Below are positions 28,452-37,520 of a DNA stretch of 64,000 nt, in pieces (within the stretch, counting starts at the first letter, position 1; each line of letters starts with the position of its first letter). Source of the DNA: an uncultured Clostridia bacterium (GTDB lineage Bacteria; Bacillota; Clostridia; Christensenellales; Pumilibacteraceae); assembly GCA_947178255.1 (NCBI GenBank), contig CAMWXP010000004.1:1-64000 (forward strand), given 5' to 3'. The notes under the pieces were generated by a model, which had not been told where the DNA came from, did not search any database, and saw only the letters and a list, made by a program, of their open reading frames with translations. Position numbers and translations under genes: made by a program.

Positions 28452-29618
28452 TTACAAGCTTGCTTTTAGTATAGCGCGGATTTCGGATTTGTCCAGCACC
28501 TTGTAGCCGCCGTCCATGATAAGCGTGCTTTCGGTTATGCCGTCAATCATTTTTTCCGTCACGCCGAGGTCAGTTATGTTCATTACGAGCCCTATGCCTT
28601 TCATCCAGCTTTCCATTGCCGCAAGGCCTTGCTCGGCGGTCTGCTTTTCGGTCTTGCCGTCGGGGTTGACGCCCCATACGTTTACGGCGTAGCGTGCGAA
28701 CTTTTTAAGTCCGTACGGCATGATATATCTGTAATAGGGCATTGAAACCGCCGCGAGCGTCATTCCGTGCGTGGCGTCGGTGTGCGCGCCCACCGCTTGA
28801 CCGAGCATATGCACTTCCCAGTCGGTGGTCTTGCCCTTGGCGACAAGGGTGTTGAGTGCCCACGTGGCTATCCACATTATGTTGCTGCGCGCCTCGTAAT
28901 CGGTTGGATTCTTTACCGCAATGTTAGCGCTGTGTATAAGCGAGCGCAACAGCCCTTCCATTATATAGTCGCTGGTGTTGTCGTCCTCGCCCGAAAAATA
29001 CTGTTCGAGTATGTGCGACATTATGTCGTATATGCCCGACACCATTTGGTACTTGGGAAGCGTATACGTAAATTCGGGATTGAGCACCGAAAACTTGGGA
29101 AACACGTTCTCGCCGAACACGTGCCCGATTTTCAGCTTTTGGCGCTTATTGGTTATAACCGAACCGCCGTTCATTTCGCTGCCCGTGCCCACCATTGTCA
29201 GTACGCACCCGACGGGAATTATGTCGCACGTCGGTTCCTCGAAACGGATAAAGTATTTATCCCACGCGTCGTCGTTGCAGTTGACCGAAACGGACACCGC
29301 TTTGGCGTAGTCGCACACAGACCCGCCGCCGACCGCTAATATCAAATCGGCCTTGGCTTTTTTGGCGCGCTCTATCCCCTCGTTAAGCTTGTCCGACGTG
29401 GGATTGGGCATTACACCGGCGTCCTCGTAAACGTTCTTACCGTTGGCTTTGAGTATGGCGACAACCTTGTCGTATATGCCGTTCTTTTTGATAGACCCGC
29501 CGCCGTAAACAAGCAGTACGTTTTTGCCGTACTTAGGCAGCTCCTCGTTAAGCCCGTCAAGAGCGTCCTTGCCGAAGTACAATTTTGTGGGATTGCAGTA
29601 CGTAAAATTTCCAAGCAT
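28452..29618 (-). CDS. Iron-containing alcohol dehydrogenase (butanol dehydrogenase type)
   Basis: NAD(P)H-dependent group III alcohol dehydrogenase that reduces aldehydes to alcohols, or the reverse. The nucleotide-binding GGGSIKKNG and the later VGGGSVCD are in the N-terminal half. Metal ligands fall in MSHILEQYF and AHTDATHG, as in BdhA/YqhD. At 388 residues it is full length. A clear AAAGGAG ribosome site precedes the ATG. It is probably fermentative or detoxifying. It stands alone between the PHP gene and fakA. Confidence 0.92.
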   Translation of the reverse strand: MLGNFTYCNPTKLYFGKDALDGLNEELPKYGKNVLLVYGGGSIKKNGIYDKVVAILKANGKNVYEDAGVMPNPTSDKLNEGIERAKKAKADLILAVGGGSVCDYAKAVSVSVNCNDDAWDKYFIRFEEPTCDIIPVGCVLTMVGTGSEMNGGSVITNKRQKLKIGHVFGENVFPKFSVLNPEFTYTLPKYQMVSGIYDIMSHILEQYFSGEDDNTSDYIMEGLLRSLIHSANIAVKNPTDYEARSNIMWIATWALNTLVAKGKTTDWEVHMLGQAVGAHTDATHGMTLAAVSMPYYRYIMPYGLKKFARYAVNVWGVNPDGKTEKQTAEQGLAAMESWMKGIGLVMNITDLGVTEKMIDGITESTLIMDGGYKVLDKSEIRAILKASL

Positions 29619-29732
29619 GATTAAACTCCTTTATAATAATAGTGGCGTATAGAAATATATAACGACAAGAAACTATTCGGGTGAAACAAAGAACGAATTA
29701 CCGATAAAACACACGCCGGTAAAAGTTTTCTT

Positions 29733-29760
29733 GCCTACTTCTTTTTCAAAAGAAGTAGGC
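29733..29760. repeat. 13-bp hairpin repeat at the fakA stop codon
   Basis: A perfect 13-bp inverted repeat (733-745 with 748-760 of the 29 kb block) whose base overlaps the fakA stop codon. The same core, CCTACTTCTTTTT, forms a hairpin at 53207-53238. It may act as a terminator or mRNA-end stabiliser; the T-run past the stem on the minus strand is weak. Confidence 0.8.
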
Positions 29761-31427
29761 TATTCAACAACGAATATGAACGAGTACACGTCCTGACCGC
29801 CGTCGAAGTCGTAGAATTCCAAGTCGGGATAATTGTTGCGCACGTGCGCCGCCACCTTGGCAACGTCCTCCGCGCTTGCGCCTTTACCGCGCATAGCAAT
29901 AATTACCGCCTTGTCCGTCTTGTCTATCTTGTCCAACAGCTCGCACGCGGCGCCAATCATATCCCCGTTGCAAGCAAGTAACGTTTTATCGGCAAAGCCC
30001 AAAAAGTCGCCTTTTTTTATGTCCATGCCGCTTATATGACTGTCGCGCACGGCGTAGGTTACCAAACCCGTTTCCACCGTGCTTACGGCGTCCGCGAATG
30101 TCGCTTTTATTTTGTCCACGTCGTCCGCGGTGTAGTCGTGCATAGACAGCGCCGAATACCCCTCGGCAAGCGTCTTGCTTTCGATTACCACAACCTGCGA
30201 CTTTTTGTACAGCTCCGCCGCCTGCTTGGCGGTGAGTATTATGTTGGAATTGTTGGGCAGTACGAAAATCACCTGCGCATTTACCTCGTCGAACGCCGCT
30301 ATAAAGTCCTGTGCCGACGGGTTCATTGTCTGCTTGCCGTCCACAACGTAGTCGGCGCCCAGCGACTTGAACTGTTCTATAATTCCGTCGCCGTCGGCAA
30401 CCGCCACGCACGCGTATTTTTGCTTATTCGCATTTTTGGGCGTTTGCCGCACAAACCGATTGCGCACAACAGCTTCGGTGTGCTGCACCGACATGTTCTC
30501 CACCTTGACCGCCACAAGCTCACCCACCGTCAGGCAGTACGCAAGCACCTTGTCCGGCTCGAAGGTATGCACGTGCACCTTGATACGCGTGCCCGTTTTG
30601 AACGCGACAATGGAGTCGCCGCCTATCGATTCCAAATACGATATAAGCGTTTTTACGTCGTAGGCTTCTACGTCCGTCTTTTTGCTCGTTAATTGCGCGA
30701 TAACCTCGGTGCAGTAGCCGAACTTCATTTCGCTGTTTTCGTCGAACTTATCGGTGTCCGCGGACGCCGCGACCTCGGCGTGGGCGTGGTTTTGCATTGC
30801 GCTGTCGGCCTCGCCGAGCAGTGCGCGGTTCATACCTTCCACTATGTAAACAAACCCCGCGCCGCCGCTGTCGATAACGCCCGATTCTTTGAGTACGGGC
30901 AACAGCTCGGGCGTGCGCTCGAGCGACGCGTACATTTCGTCGATAAACACCGAAAAGTATTTGTCGGTGCTTTCGTCGTTATCCACCTTACTCGCGCCGT
31001 CGGTGGCCTCGCGCATAACTGTGAGTATCGTACCCTCGGTGGGCTGAACGACTGCGGCATACGCTTGCTTTACGCCCGCCGTAAACGCCGCTTTAAGCTC
31101 CTTTATTCCCGCCTGCTTTACGCCGACAAGTCCGCGCCGAACGCCCTCGAAAAACTGCGAAAGTATTACGCCGCTGTTGCCGCGCGCCGACAAAAGCATG
31201 CCGCGGGCAAGCTCCGCCGCGACTGCGGAAATATCCGCGCTGTCCACCGCCGCGAGCGCGTTTATGCCGCCCTCGATGGTGCGCGCCATATTCTCGCCGG
31301 TATCGCCGTCGGGTATGGGAAAAACGTTAAGCTCGTTTACCGTCTGCGCGTTGTTCCTAAGATTGACCGCTCCGCTCTTGACCATGTCGGCAAAGGCGTA
31401 GCCGTCCAACTTGTAAGTAATAGCCAT
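29760..31427 (-). CDS. fakA: Fatty acid kinase catalytic subunit FakA (DAK2/YloV)
   Basis: Phosphorylates fatty acids carried by FakB so they can enter phospholipid synthesis. The N-terminal DhaL-like domain has the Mg-ATP motif NVFPIPDGDTGENM (about 34-47) and LSARGNSGVILSQFF. A central domain and a C-terminal EDD-like region follow, giving 555 residues, the normal length. The start has an AGGTGA ribosome site. It lies 19 bases after the DegV gene and is clearly cotranscribed. The stop codon is embedded in a hairpin repeat. Confidence 0.92.
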   Translation of the reverse strand: MAITYKLDGYAFADMVKSGAVNLRNNAQTVNELNVFPIPDGDTGENMARTIEGGINALAAVDSADISAVAAELARGMLLSARGNSGVILSQFFEGVRRGLVGVKQAGIKELKAAFTAGVKQAYAAVVQPTEGTILTVMREATDGASKVDNDESTDKYFSVFIDEMYASLERTPELLPVLKESGVIDSGGAGFVYIVEGMNRALLGEADSAMQNHAHAEVAASADTDKFDENSEMKFGYCTEVIAQLTSKKTDVEAYDVKTLISYLESIGGDSIVAFKTGTRIKVHVHTFEPDKVLAYCLTVGELVAVKVENMSVQHTEAVVRNRFVRQTPKNANKQKYACVAVADGDGIIEQFKSLGADYVVDGKQTMNPSAQDFIAAFDEVNAQVIFVLPNNSNIILTAKQAAELYKKSQVVVIESKTLAEGYSALSMHDYTADDVDKIKATFADAVSTVETGLVTYAVRDSHISGMDIKKGDFLGFADKTLLACNGDMIGAACELLDKIDKTDKAVIIAMRGKGASAEDVAKVAAHVRNNYPDLEFYDFDGGQDVYSFIFVVE

Positions 31428-31446
31428 ATAGTCACCTATTACGGCG

Positions 31447-32346
31447 TTATTCGCCTAACGTAGCGTACTGATCGCCGAATGCGTAAAGAGCAACCGTTTC
31501 GGGACCTACCGACGCGCCTATGGTGGGGCCTATTTCGTTGATAACTATTTCTTTGGGATTGATTTTTGCCTTGACCTGTTCGGCAAGATATTGCGCGTCC
31601 GCTTCGCAATCGGCGTGCGCGACGAAAACCGTTTGCTCGGACGCTGGATATTCCTCGTCGGTAAGCGAAGCCGCAAGCATATTGACGATTTCGTCGAGCG
31701 AATTTTTACGCCCCTTAACCTTTTTGACCGCCTCGTTTTCGCCTATCCGATTGCTGATGAGAATGGGCTTGATGCCGAACAGATTGCCGAAGAACGCTGC
31801 GGTAGCCTTTACCCTGCCGGCGCGTTTTAAGTACGACAAATCTCCGATAGCGGCAAACTGCATTGCTTTGGGCGAAATAGCCTCGGCATGCGCCGCAACC
31901 TCCTCCACACTCGCGCCGAGCGCGGCAAGCTTAGCCGCCTCGATAGCCACAATCAATTCGCCGCACACCGAGTTTTTGGGGTCGACGCAAATTATCTTTT
32001 GATCGGGATATTTTTCCATCAAGCGCTTTGCTTCTTGCATACCGAGGTTGTACGAACCGGACAGCGCCGACGAACACGCAACGTACACTATGTCGTAGCC
32101 TTGTTCTAAGTACAGCGTAAACACGCGTTCGAATTCGGGGCCGGAAACCTGCTGGGTTATTATGCGCTTGCCTGCGCGCATTGCGTCGTACATATCCTTA
32201 AAGGTGAATACGTCCTGATCGCAGGAGGCCGGCACTTCCTTGCCGTCCCACACAAGGCTCATAAGAGCGTAGTCGAAATTGTATTTTTCGCGCAATTCCT
32301 TGCAAGGATCTGCGCAGGAATCGGTAATTACTTTAACTTTGTTCAT
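31447..32346 (-). CDS. fakB: DegV-family fatty-acid-binding protein FakB
   Basis: Binds a fatty acid and presents it to FakA for phosphorylation. The N-terminal VITDSCADPC and the SSALSGSYN segment are the lipid headgroup motifs of DegV/FakB. The ATG at 32346 is preferred over an upstream start because GGAGAAAA precedes it and the upstream residues are not DegV-like. Length is 299. FakA follows at once, which fixes the pathway. Fatty-acid chain preference cannot be told. Confidence 0.9.
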   Translation of the reverse strand: MNKVKVITDSCADPCKELREKYNFDYALMSLVWDGKEVPASCDQDVFTFKDMYDAMRAGKRIITQQVSGPEFERVFTLYLEQGYDIVYVACSSALSGSYNLGMQEAKRLMEKYPDQKIICVDPKNSVCGELIVAIEAAKLAALGASVEEVAAHAEAISPKAMQFAAIGDLSYLKRAGRVKATAAFFGNLFGIKPILISNRIGENEAVKKVKGRKNSLDEIVNMLAASLTDEEYPASEQTVFVAHADCEADAQYLAEQVKAKINPKEIVINEIGPTIGASVGPETVALYAFGDQYATLGE

Positions 32347-32368
32347 AATGAATTTTCTCCTAAAAATA

Positions 32369-32404
32369 TGCATGTATGCGGTCACAATAAACCACATACA
32401 TGCA
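32369..32404. promoter_or_regulatory. Perfect 10-bp dyad over the fakB transcription start
   Basis: TGCATGTATG (32369-32378) and CATACATGCA (32395-32404) are perfect inverted copies 16 bases apart. The expected +1 (about 32399) falls in one arm. It could be an operator for an unknown repressor. Because TATTTTTA follows on the minus strand, it could also be a leader hairpin. Confidence 0.6.
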
Positions 32405-32405
32405 C

Positions 32406-32434
32406 ATATTATCAAATATATATCGGCTTGTCAA
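32406..32434 (-). promoter_or_regulatory. Promoter of fakB-fakA
   Basis: Minus-strand -35 TTGACA (32429-32434), 17-base spacer and -10 TAATAT (32406-32411). It is partly overlapped by the downstream dyad. Confidence 0.85.
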
Positions 32435-32451
32435 ATAATTTATGGAAGCAG

Positions 32452-34416
32452 TCACTTTATCGGCACGACGGCGCGCTTGGATACAAGGTACGTAGCCGTA
32501 AAATACAGCGCGTACACGGCAAGCATTACGAGCGCGATTAGTCCCGACGCAATCGCCGCTTGTGTCGCCGCCACGGGCAGCTCTGCCGCCGACATTAGCG
32601 AGTAGCATATTATCCCTGCTGGCAAGCTGATAAATAACGGTAATGCAAACGGAAGTGCAAAGAACGTAAAGATTTGCCTGAACAGCGTACGGCACATGTC
32701 GCGCCGACTTGTACCCAAGCGGTCGAGCGTGCTGTACCGCTGTTTGTCGTCCGAAATTCCGGACAGAGTTTTGAGCGCAAGCATCGCCATTGCCAGGAAC
32801 ACAAACACAACCGCTATATACAGCGCCGCCACAATGAATACCGCGTTGCTCGCGTTTTGCATAAGCCGCGCATACTCGCGAAGATTGTAGTCGGTGTAAA
32901 TATACGTGGTGTAACCCATCTCGCCCGTGCTCATAAGGTCTTCGCGCAAAGCCACCGCGTCGTATCTGGTGTTTATCAGCGAGAACACCGTACCGTCATA
33001 GTACGGTTTCATTTCCGAGACTGCACCGTCGGGCACGACTATCATAAAGTCGTACACGCCGTTGCCGAGCAGCGGACAGGCGTAAAAGCCATTGTAGTTA
33101 AGCTGCCTGCCGCCGAGCACAAGCTCCGCCTTGGAAAAGTCGTAATCTCTGACGTTTCGGTCGTATGCCGCTACCATAAAGCCGTCGCCGAGCGTAACGG
33201 GCTTGTACCCTATCTCTCAGTAAACGCTGTTGAACGCGCTTTCCTCGATGTATACGTCGTAGTAGAACCAATAGCCGGAATCCGTCTTGTCGGTAAACTC
33301 ATGAACGTAACGGCTGCCGTCGGTGTATACCGTAAAGTCTACTCTGTTCTTTATGGGTGAATACTTGCTCACGATTTGCTCTGCTTCGTCAAACGTGATT
33401 TGCAGTTCCGTATGACTGCGCCCCATAGAGCTGACGTCAAACGGATAATCCCTGTCGAGAATGGCGTTGGTGCCTATCTGCTGCGTGAACGACGCGTTTG
33501 CGCCCACCACCGCGAACGATATCAAAAACGCGAGCAGTCCGATTAGTATCGAGCCGGAACTGAGCTTGCCCGACAACTGCCTGAGCGTAAAGATATTTGT
33601 GCCGCGGTTTTTAAGCTTTTTGTTGTGCATAAGCAAACCGATAACGCCGCGTGACAGCCCGATATGAAATACTATTACGCACCCGCCGAGCGTGGCAAGA
33701 GATATTACCACGCGTGACAGTCTGCCGTTATCCACGTCGCCTATCAACACCTTAGCCGCGTCGCCGAATACTACAATGCTGACTATTATTCCGATAAGCG
33801 CGGCTGCGGCTAAACAGCACCACACTACGGGGTGACGCACTGCCTTTTCTGTCTTTTTCGCGCCGTGTAAAAGATTGTATATGCTCACGCGTTTAAGGAA
33901 CACGGCGGACGCTGCGGAAGACAGTGCAAATATGGCGAACACAAGTCCGATTGTGAGAATAAGCCCTTTAAGCGAATACGCAGCAAAACTGAAATCCACG
34001 TCCATGACGTTGGTAACAACAGCCATTAAGCCTTGATAAAAACCAAGCCCCAAAAGTATGCCCGTCACAAGCGACACGGCGCACAGCAACAGCGATTCCA
34101 ACAGGAACACGCTCATTATGTTTGCCCGCGTCATGCCGAGCGTTAGGTATGTTCCGAACTCGCGCTTGCGCAACTTTAACATAAACGACGTGGCGTATCC
34201 CAGAACAAACGCGACTATAACGGATATAACCACTGTTATAAGTATAAGCGCGGTGCGCAAATCGTCGATAGTTTGGGCGCGCGCCAAAAGTTCTTCTTCG
34301 AATATCACGCTGTTGACTGCAAACATCAGCGCGACCGTAAGCGACACGGTTATAAAGTATATAAGGTAGTTGCCGAGCTGTCGCTTTACGTTACGGAATG
34401 CGAGCTTAGCGAACAT
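32452..34416 (-). pseudogene. BceB-type ABC permease interrupted by an in-frame TGA
   Basis: FtsX-family permease of a peptide-antibiotic ABC transporter. The first 399 codons (from ATG 34416, ribosome site GGAGGTG) give four or more membrane segments starting MFAKLAFRNVKRQLGNYLIYF and part of the large extracellular domain. A TGA at 33217-33219 stops the frame. Without any shift the same frame continues EIGYKPVTLGDGF and then to a normal C-terminus with three to four more membrane segments, ending at 32452. Total length would be about 654, normal for BceB. CGA or TGG to TGA is a one-base change. TGA is a genuine stop elsewhere in the window. An internal ATG at 33177 opens the second part. 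Confidence 0.85.
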
Positions 34417-35170
34417 CTCCGTCACCTCCAAGCGCCGACGTTACCGAAATGATTTCGGCATACATATCCTGCCGCGACTTGTTGCCGCGCACAAGCTCGC
34501 TCCAAATTTTTCCGTCCTTCAAAAACAGTACGCGGCTTGCATAGCTACCCACAACCGCGTCGTGCGTTACCATAAGTATTGTCGCGCCGAGGTCGGCGTT
34601 CATCATGTTAAACGTGCCCATGAGAAGCTTGGAATTTTTGCTGTCCAGTGCGCCCGTCGGTTCGTCTGCAAGAACAAGCGACGGCGAAGTGATTAGCGCA
34701 CGAGCCGCGCTCGCGCGTTGCCGCTGCCCGCCCGACAGCTCGTACGGAAACTGTTTAAGCTTATCTTCAACGCCAAGCTTTACCGCAATGTCTTTTAACA
34801 ACGCGTCCGTCTTATCCTTGGGTACGCGCGCAAGGTTGAGCGGCAAAATAATATTTTCCTCAACAGTAAGCGTGTCCAGCAAATTGTAGTCCTGAAAGAT
34901 AAACCCGAGCTTGTCGCGCCTAAACGATGCAAGCGCCTTGTCCGAGCAGTCGCATATGTTTTGCCCGTCGAGTATAATATCGCCCGAACTGACATTATCG
35001 ATTGTGGCAATAACGTTTAGCAGCGTGCTTTTGCCCGAGCCCGACGCGCCCATTATCGCGACAAACTCGCCCTTTTCCACGTCCAGCGAAATGCCGTCAA
35101 GCGCCTTTGTAATCGCCTGCCCGCCGCCGTAATACTTGGTTACGTTTTTTACTTCCAAAATCTTATTCAT
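34406..35170 (-). CDS. BceA-type ABC transporter ATPase
   Basis: ATPase of the LolD/MacB/BceA class that would drive the neighbouring permease in sensing or removing peptide antibiotics. Walker A is GASGSGKST (about 40-48), the Q-loop is IFQDYNLLDTL, the signature is LSGGQRQRASAARAL and Walker B is LVLADEPTGALD. At 254 residues it is intact, unlike its partners. The ribosome site AGGAGGACAAC is strong. Its stop overlaps the permease start by 11 bases. Confidence 0.9.
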   Translation of the reverse strand: MNKILEVKNVTKYYGGGQAITKALDGISLDVEKGEFVAIMGASGSGKSTLLNVIATIDNVSSGDIILDGQNICDCSDKALASFRRDKLGFIFQDYNLLDTLTVEENIILPLNLARVPKDKTDALLKDIAVKLGVEDKLKQFPYELSGGQRQRASAARALITSPSLVLADEPTGALDSKNSKLLMGTFNMMNADLGATILMVTHDAVVGSYASRVLFLKDGKIWSELVRGNKSRQDMYAEIISVTSALGGDGDVR

Positions 35171-35214
35171 GTTGTCCTCCTTGTTTTGTAACCTCAGTAT
35201 ACAGCATCGCTATA

Positions 35215-35260
35215 CTTAATTCCATTACGCTATCTTAACGCAATCTTACGATTTTGTAAG
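35215..35260. promoter_or_regulatory. Likely response-regulator binding repeats before the ABC operon
   Basis: CTTAA at 35215 and 35234 and CTTAC at 35245 recur in similar contexts, the last two 11 bases apart, the usual spacing of OmpR-family sites. CTTAC with GTAAG (35245-35260) also forms an inverted repeat. They lie between the kinase stop and a TATACT -10-like box (near 35196) upstream of the ABC ATPase gene. Confidence 0.45.
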
Positions 35261-36219
35261 GTTGGGAAATATCAATTTAAAAGTCGTGCCTTCGCCCAAC
35301 TCGGACTGCACGGAAAAGTCTATATCCAACCGCTTGCAGATTTCGGCTGCTATGTACAAGCCCATGCCCGTACTGCCTATACGCCGACCCGCCGCGCCGG
35401 TGTACCCGCGCCGCATGATAAGCGGCAGCTCGGACGGGTCTATCCCAACACCGTTGTCGGCAACGGTAAGCGCTCCGTTTTCCGCCGTCATGGTAATATG
35501 ACAGCCGGCACAGTATTTGGCGCAGTTTATCAACAATTGCTTTACAACAAACCCCACCGCCTTGCCGTCGGTATCTACGGTAAAGCCGCCGTTTATTTCC
35601 ACGCTTATCTTTGCGGCGGTCAAAAGCTCGCGCTGACTCATTACCGCTTCGTCCAACGTTTTGCGAAGGTCGGTAGCGGCAATAACCGTATCGTTTTGCA
35701 GACTGCGCAGCCGCGCGTAGTACAACGCAGTATCGGCAATATTATCCGCGCGTTTAAGCTCGCGTTTAATCTTGGTCGAGTCCCCGCCGTTGTCGCATTA
35801 AGCGAGCACGCGGTAAGCGGCGTCTTTAACTCGTGTATCCACTGCTCCACAAACTCGCAGTATTCTTCCTTTTCGCGCTCGGCCTTTTCCGCCTCGCCTA
35901 TCGCAGCGCGCGACACCGTACTCATAACGTCGTAATACTCGCGCTCCACGCTGTCATGCGGCTTGGGCAAAAGCTCGCCGAGCAGATATTTTTTGTCAAG
36001 CTCGTCGCGGCTTTTTTGCAAGCGTTTAAGCCTGTTATTTACAACCGCATACCCCACGGCGTAGCGCACGATAACCACAGCGACAAAAAACGCTTCGCTG
36101 CCCCAAAGCAGTACGGCGTTCGCGCCGCATAGGTGCGCAAACACTCCCCATAATATAATAGCAATGCCGACGGCACACAGCACCGTAGCCTTGCCGGCCA
36201 AATAGTCGCACAATCTCAC
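35246..36219 (-). pseudogene. BceS-type sensor histidine kinase with a frameshift
   Basis: Intramembrane-sensing kinase that would pair with the adjacent regulator. The GTG at 36219 overlaps the regulator stop as GTGA. Two membrane helices lie near residues 12-32 and 40-60, then the H-box WIHELKTPLTA. Just after it, at about 35798-35800, the frame is lost. In the next frame the protein resumes as CDNGGDSTKIKREL, then LYYARLRS, the N-box (LLINCAKYCAG), the G1 motif DNGVGIDPS and GSTGMGLYIAAEICKRL, to a normal end at 35246. One missing base explains it. The later ATG at 35725 is not a natural start. Confidence 0.85.
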
Positions 36220-36830
36220 AGCCTGTACCCCACGCCGCGCACCGTGCGGATAAATTCGTCGGCGCCTATCGATTTCAATTTTTCGCGCAAGCGGTTTATA
36301 TTGACGTACAGCGTACTTTCGTCTATATATAAGCTGTTGTTCCAAAGCTCGTCTATTATCTCGTCGCGCGTTATAAGCGGCTTTTTGAACATAGCCGCAA
36401 GTATGCGCGTTTCGTTTTTAGTAAGCTCTACCGACGCGCCGTTATAGTACGCGCGCATATCGGCAACATCCAGCCTCAGTCCGCGCTGTTCGGTAGTGCC
36501 GTTGTCGGTACGACGATTGAGCAGCCGCGATATGCGCATAAGCAAAACGGACGAATTGTACGGCTTGCGTATGTAATCGTCCGCGCCCACGCCGAACCCG
36601 ATAATCTCGTCCTCGGCACTGTCGCGCGCGGTGAGGAAAATAACCGGTATATCCGTTTGCTTGCGCAACCTAGCGCAAAGCTCGAACCCGTTTTCCTGCG
36701 GCATATTCACGTCCAAAAGCGCAAGGTCACACGGCAAATCGGACACAACGGCATAGCCGTTTGTTTCCAGCAGCGAGGTAAGCTCTTGCCTTATGCTATC
36801 GTCGTCTTCCCTAACAAGTATTTTGTACAT
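36216..36830 (-). CDS. BceR-type response regulator with a shortened receiver
   Basis: OmpR-family regulator of the Bce-like module. The receiver has the acidic patch EDDDS, the phospho-acceptor Asp40 in LALLDVNMP, the switch Thr in FLTARDS and Lys in RKPYNSS. The C-terminal winged helix (about 115-204) ends RTVRGVGYRL as usual. The span from acidic patch to acceptor is about 31 residues rather than about 42, so beta2/alpha2 of the receiver appears to be missing about 11 residues (after GYAVVS). Arg7 replaces the usual hydrophobic residue before the acidic patch. The ribosome site is AAGGTGA. Activity is doubtful. Confidence 0.82.
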   Translation of the reverse strand: MYKILVREDDDSIRQELTSLLETNGYAVVSDLPCDLALLDVNMPQENGFELCARLRKQTDIPVIFLTARDSAEDEIIGFGVGADDYIRKPYNSSVLLMRISRLLNRRTDNGTTEQRGLRLDVADMRAYYNGASVELTKNETRILAAMFKKPLITRDEIIDELWNNSLYIDESTLYVNINRLREKLKSIGADEFIRTVRGVGYRL

Positions 36831-36854
36831 GTTTTCACCTTAGTGTAGGCGGCG

Positions 36855-37520
36855 CTATTTGTTATCGGAATCGTCACCGTCATGTTTGATTTCGTAGCCG
36901 AATATATCGTATTCCGGTTGCTCGGTTTGCGCGGGTTTTTGCTCCGCATGTTTCTTTTGTTTAATCAATTCGGCTTTGGTAAGATTAGCCGGAAGCTTTT
37001 TAAGCACCGTAACGGACAGCACGCAAAACATAAAGTCGAGCGACACAAGCACCGCCGTAGCGATAACTGCAAGCACGGCGTAACCACCCACCTTGCTTAC
37101 CCAAATATTTACGTCTATGTCCAAACCCACCGTAAGTACGTTGGTCGCTATAAGGTACACCACGCCGACGGTCAGGTTGAAAAACGCTATTGCAATGACG
37201 GCGCGGATAAGCGCACTTTTCCACTTGAAGTAAGTAAGCTTTTCCGCGAACGCCGCAAGCACACCGTACGGCGCGAATATAAGCACGAACATAAGCCACT
37301 TGACGGACAGCCCGCTCATAAGGAACATTAATCCTATCGACGCCGCAGCGCAAAGCAATCCGTATACAATACTGCCCCGCTTACACGCCAAAAATATGCA
37401 AAATGCCGCTAAGTATAACGGCATAAAGCTAAGCGGAAGATACGCCGTGGTGGCGCACATTATTACGGCAAGAGCGGTACATACCGCCGCCGTCGTTAAT
37501 TTTTTGGTTTGAACCTTCAT
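36855..37520 (-). CDS. Multi-pass membrane protein, unknown function
   Basis: Predicted 221-residue protein with about five to six hydrophobic helices over residues 8-175 and a charged cytoplasmic tail rich in Lys, Gln and Asp ending in YDIFGYEIKHDGDDSDNK. The ATG at 37520 is chosen because it overlaps the preceding TGA by one base (TGATG). A longer in-frame start would run back into the J-like gene. The pattern of helices and size resembles small substrate-binding membrane proteins of the ECF S type, but no substrate motif is visible. Confidence 0.75.
   Translation of the reverse strand: MKVQTKKLTTAAVCTALAVIMCATTAYLPLSFMPLYLAAFCIFLACKRGSIVYGLLCAAASIGLMFLMSGLSVKWLMFVLIFAPYGVLAAFAEKLTYFKWKSALIRAVIAIAFFNLTVGVVYLIATNVLTVGLDIDVNIWVSKVGGYAVLAVIATAVLVSLDFMFCVLSVTVLKKLPANLTKAELIKQKKHAEQKPAQTEQPEYDIFGYEIKHDGDDSDNK

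Noticed and set aside
33217-33219. TGA in the permease read as selenocysteine or tryptophan
   Set aside because: TGA ends several normal genes here (for example at 11622, 36216, 37520 and 48064), and no selenocysteine gene or obvious SECIS hairpin is seen. A nonsense mutation is simpler.
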